Of a stretch of DNA of 36,234 bases, positions 33,949 through 36,234 are shown one piece after another (position 1 is the first letter of the stretch; the number at the start of each line of letters is the position of its first letter). Location of the stretch: assembly GCA_009784935.1 (NCBI GenBank), contig WQXI01000023.1, forward strand, positions 1-36,234. Reading direction: 5' to 3'. The stretch comes from Treponema sp. GTDB taxonomy: Bacteria; Spirochaetota; Spirochaetia; Treponematales; Breznakiellaceae. The notes beneath the pieces were generated by a model that was not told the origin of the DNA, did not search any database, and saw only the letters and a program-made list of their open reading frames with translations. The translations under genes were made by a program, and so were the position numbers.

Positions 33949-34729
33949 TTATAATCCTTAATAACTTTTCCAGCGTTTGTGCATTGCGAACCGCTTTACC
34001 AAAAGGGTGATTATTAAAAAACACAAGTATCCGCCGGGCTTGTTGACAAATACGTTTTATCCGTGCTGCTAACGCTTCAATTTCATTATCAGAATAGAGA
34101 TAGTCATATCGTGCATGATCATCCTTTCCCCACCACGCTTCTTTGTTACGGCCGTGCATACGGATATACGCAAGCGGAGCAGTAACAACATCCATAGTAG
34201 GCGGCAGTTTTGGCAATTCGGGCAGATCTACCGACACCAACGGAACTTCCCTGTTTTTCATTCCTTCGATAACTTTGGTAATACACCAGTCCGCAGTTCT
34301 AAACTCGACAGCTAACGGCACATCCTTAAAGTATTTTAAAAGACTGTCCAAATACCGCCTGTTATCATCGGTATAATGGAAGGAATAGGGAAACTGAAAC
34401 AAGACAGCTTCCAGCCGTCCCGCTTTAAGCATAGGTTCTATAGCCTTAAGGTAGGTATTGGCTTCGTTCTGCCACAGCGAGGGATTTATCTCGTGGGTCA
34501 AAGTTTTATGGGCTTTAATGGCAAAAGTAAGTTTTTCGCCCCCATCTATCAGCATTTGAGACAGATTTTTGGCCTCGGGCATTTTGTAATAAGAGAAATT
34601 AAGCTCTACAGCAGGGAAGAGCTCCGAATAACAGCCCAAAAAGTCCTTCTGTTTTGTACCCTCGGGATACACGCACCCGACCCATTCGTTATAAGAGTAC
34701 CCGCTTGTACCGATTAATATTTCCGCCAT
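33920..34729 (-). CDS. DUF72 family protein
   Basis: 269 residues, the normal length for DUF72 (YecE-like) TIM-barrel proteins of unknown function. Signature segments are ILIGTSGYSYNEWVG at the start, FPAVELNFSYYKMP, FAIKAHKTLTHE, LFQFPYSF, VEFRTADW, YIRMHGRN and FFNNHPFGKAV. These conserved polar residues line the presumed active-site end of the barrel. It is first in an operon with the ImuB-like and DnaE2 genes, overlapping the next by 29 nt. The start ATG at 34729 fits the family N-terminus (MAEILIGTSG) although no ribosome-binding site is present and the predicted transcription start coincides with it. A part in DNA damage tolerance is inferred only from this linkage. Confidence 0.88.
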   Translation of the reverse strand: MAEILIGTSGYSYNEWVGCVYPEGTKQKDFLGCYSELFPAVELNFSYYKMPEAKNLSQMLIDGGEKLTFAIKAHKTLTHEINPSLWQNEANTYLKAIEPMLKAGRLEAVLFQFPYSFHYTDDNRRYLDSLLKYFKDVPLAVEFRTADWCITKVIEGMKNREVPLVSVDLPELPKLPPTMDVVTAPLAYIRMHGRNKEAWWGKDDHARYDYLYSDNEIEALAARIKRICQQARRILVFFNNHPFGKAVRNAQTLEKLLRIINERKDNHTP

Positions 34730-34735
34730 ACATTA

Positions 34736-34764
34736 ATACTACATATTTGTGTAGTAAATGTCAA
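34736..34764 (-). promoter_or_regulatory. Promoter with palindromic operator for the DUF72-imuB-dnaE2 operon
   Basis: On the minus strand a perfect TTGACA (34759-34764) is followed after 17 bp by TAGTAT (34736-34741). A perfect inverted repeat TACTACA-N6-TGTAGTA (34737-34756) covers the spacer and the -10. A repressor bound there would block RNA polymerase. Transcription would begin at about 34729-34730, at the DUF72 start codon. The palindrome resembles in style the LexA operators of some bacteria, but no LexA gene is in the window. Confidence 0.6.
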
Positions 34765-34860
34765 GAGGTAATTTAGAAAAAGTTTTAAAAATATTTGAAA
34801 TGATATACTATTTTATGTAAGATAATGTAAGTGAAACTGAATTCAAATGGAGATCGATAT

Positions 34861-35341
34861 ATGGAAAATAAAAATGGATTAATAATACGATTAGCAGATA
34901 AAAATGATATATTGTCTCTTTCTCGTCTTTATGAAGAATTCTTTAAATATAATAGTTTACAAGAACCTTTTTTAAACGCTGAAGCAGAAGAAAAAGGAGA
35001 TTATCCTCAAAGTGTAATAGAAGGGACAACAGGTGATATTTTCGTTTCTGAAATTAATAATGATATTGTAGGATTTATTCATCTTGAAGAAGATAAAACA
35101 GACCCTTTTCCTTGTGTTGTTCAACATAGATTTACACGAATAATCGATTTATATTAAACCTGAATATAGAAAAAATGGAATAGGTAAACTATTAATAGAA
35201 GAGGCCAAAGAATGGTCAATAGAACGAAAACATGATTACTTGGAATTAATGGTTCTGGAAAACAACGAAATAGGTAAAAACTTTTATAAAAAAGAAAGTT
35301 TTGTTACAACATCAAATATAATGAGATATATTTTAAAATAG
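34861..35341 (+). pseudogene. Frameshifted GNAT acetyltransferase
   Basis: The ATG at 34861 (GGAG 8 nt upstream) opens a frame that ends at the TAA 35155-35157 after about 98 residues. A +1 shift near 35140-35147 restores a second frame (IYIKPEYRKNGIGKLLIEEAKEW ...) that runs to the TAG at 35339-35341. Together they form a complete GNAT domain of about 160 residues with the acetyl-CoA loop YRKNGIGK in the second part. One extra base explains the break. Either the gene is inactive, or there is a sequencing error or programmed shift; no slippery heptamer is seen. A TATACT at 34804-34809 may be its -10. The gene is very AT-rich. Substrate unknown. Confidence 0.8.
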
Positions 35342-35355
35342 AATGGGAAGTATTT

Positions 35356-35964
35356 ATGAAAAAGTTAGAATTAAATATTAATCATAGACTGGAAAAACAA
35401 CTTGAGTTTATTATTGAAATTGATAAAGTTAAAAATATTTTTAGAAAAACAAAATTATTTGACGGAAATCGATTTGAAAATGATGCAGAACATTCTTGGA
35501 CAATATGTATTATGGCCTTGTTGTTACAAGAATATTCCAATTTTTCTGTAAATATTGAGAAAGTAATTATAATGTTATTAATACATGATATTGTAGAAAT
35601 AGATGCAGGTGACACATTTTTATATTCTTCCGAAAGAGGAAATGAGCAAAACAAAGAAAAAGAAGCGGCAGAAAGGATATTTGGATTACTGGAAAATGAC
35701 CAAAAAGAATATTTTATTAATATATGGAATGAATTTGAAGAAAGAGAAACAAATGAAGCAAAATTCGCAGCAGTTTTTGATAGATTAGAACCAATGCTGC
35801 AAAATTATATTACCGAAGGATATACTTGGAAAAAACATAATATAACATTTGATATGGTTATCAAAAACAATGAACATATAAAAAATGGCTCAAAGGAAAT
35901 CTGGGAATTTGCATTAAAATTATTGGATAAGGCTGTTGAGAAGGGATATTTAATAAAATATTAA
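35356..35964 (+). CDS. HD-domain phosphohydrolase (YfbR/HDDC2-like)
   Basis: 202 residues. AEHSWTICIMALLL supplies the first His, LIHDIVEIDAGDT the HD pair, and FAAVFDRLEPML the last Asp of the HD metal site. Length and motif order fit the YfbR/HDDC2 group, which includes 5'-deoxynucleotidases acting on deoxynucleoside monophosphates. The ATG at 35356 follows GGGAAG and lies 14 nt after the broken GNAT gene. Codons are strongly AT-biased (AGA, ATA, AAA), unlike the genes to the left. A nucleoside phosphorylase-like gene follows, so a nucleotide-salvage theme is possible. Confidence 0.85.
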   Translation: MKKLELNINHRLEKQLEFIIEIDKVKNIFRKTKLFDGNRFENDAEHSWTICIMALLLQEYSNFSVNIEKVIIMLLIHDIVEIDAGDTFLYSSERGNEQNKEKEAAERIFGLLENDQKEYFINIWNEFEERETNEAKFAAVFDRLEPMLQNYITEGYTWKKHNITFDMVIKNNEHIKNGSKEIWEFALKLLDKAVEKGYLIKY

Positions 35965-35981
35965 ATAAGCAAAAATGCTCA

Positions 35982-36008
35982 TTGCCAAATGTTAAAAACA
36001 TGTATAAT
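35982..36008 (+). promoter_or_regulatory. Putative promoter of the right-edge gene
   Basis: A consensus TATAAT lies at 36003-36008, and TTGCCA at 35982-35987 is a possible -35 with a short 15-bp spacer. A small inverted repeat ATGTT-AAA-AACAT (35989-36001) fills the spacer. Confidence 0.4.
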
Positions 36009-36041
36009 ATAGAATAATGAAAATTATTAAGGATATAACAT

Positions 36042-36234
36042 ATGTTACAAAATGAGTTTCCAATACTGGAATTTGATGAGGACAAAAATGCATTCATAAG
36101 ACCTTCAAATTTAGTTCAGCCCATAGATGGTATATCAGAAAAATGTGTTTTATGTTTCTTTTCAGAAGTAATTGAAAAAATAATTAAGGAATATACACAT
36201 AAAATAGTTTACACATTTAAATCAGAAGGAATAA
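36042..36234 (+). CDS. Nucleoside phosphorylase-like protein, 5' part
   Basis: The frame is open from the ATG at 36042 (AAGGAT 8 nt upstream) to the window edge, giving 64 residues. MLQNEFPILEFDEDKNAFI and EKCVLCFFSEVIEKI resemble the N-terminus of purine/uridine phosphorylase-type proteins as I remember them. The catalytic part lies outside the window, so this is a tentative call. AT-rich like the two genes before it. Confidence 0.55.
   Translation, partial: MLQNEFPILEFDEDKNAFIRPSNLVQPIDGISEKCVLCFFSEVIEKIIKEYTHKIVYTFKSEGI

Noticed and set aside
35356-35964. HD-domain gene with the broken GNAT as a toxin-antitoxin pair
   Set aside because: Both match ordinary enzyme families, the sizes do not fit a small toxin-antitoxin pair, and there is no overlap or autoregulatory palindrome at the start.

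Overview
The window looks like chromosomal DNA of a Treponema-type spirochaete. The reasons are a giant membrane-anchored coiled-coil protein of a kind I associate with spirochaetes, a eukaryote-like hexokinase, PEGA-domain and LysM lipoproteins, a CarD-ispD pair, and moderate GC with many GCG/CGC-rich codons. No phage, plasmid or complete insertion sequence is visible. Species assignment is inference.

Layout. Positions 1-674 carry two tRNA genes (Asp-GTC, Pro-CGG), a promoter, an inverted-repeat element, a weak terminator and a degenerate second copy of the tRNA-Pro 3' end. Positions 675-1790 encode a LysM lipoprotein closed by a strong bidirectional terminator. From 17323 down to 1865 a long minus-strand run reads: HAD phosphatase, 1367-residue coiled-coil protein, uracil-DNA-glycosylase-like protein, AddB, AddA, hexokinase, oligoendopeptidase F, with gaps of 1 to about 50 nt or small overlaps. 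Positions 17368-23044 hold envelope functions: a secreted protein with an NlpC/P60-like Cys motif, a divergently transcribed HtrA protease, a PEGA/beta-barrel protein, RadC and a glucosaminidase lipoprotein. Positions 23071-28885 hold an Eis-like acetyltransferase, CarD, IspD, a lipoprotein and hisG-hisB-hisF, with two intergenic inverted-repeat elements.

The most interesting block is the minus-strand operon 34729 to 29726: DUF72 protein, a Y-family polymerase homologue that has lost all three catalytic carboxylates (ImuB-like), and a 999-residue DnaE2/ImuC-type polymerase III alpha subunit with intact catalytic aspartates. The genes overlap by 29 and 4 nt. They lie behind a promoter with a perfect TTGACA box, and a perfect palindrome covers the spacer and -10. 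This looks like a translesion 'mutasome' cassette in which DUF72 sits where ImuA is normally found. A nucleotidyltransferase gene follows 35 nt downstream.

The right end (about 34780-36234) is strikingly AT-rich and contains a frameshifted GNAT acetyltransferase, an HD-domain phosphohydrolase and the start of a nucleoside phosphorylase-like gene. Its composition differs from the rest and suggests a separately acquired segment.
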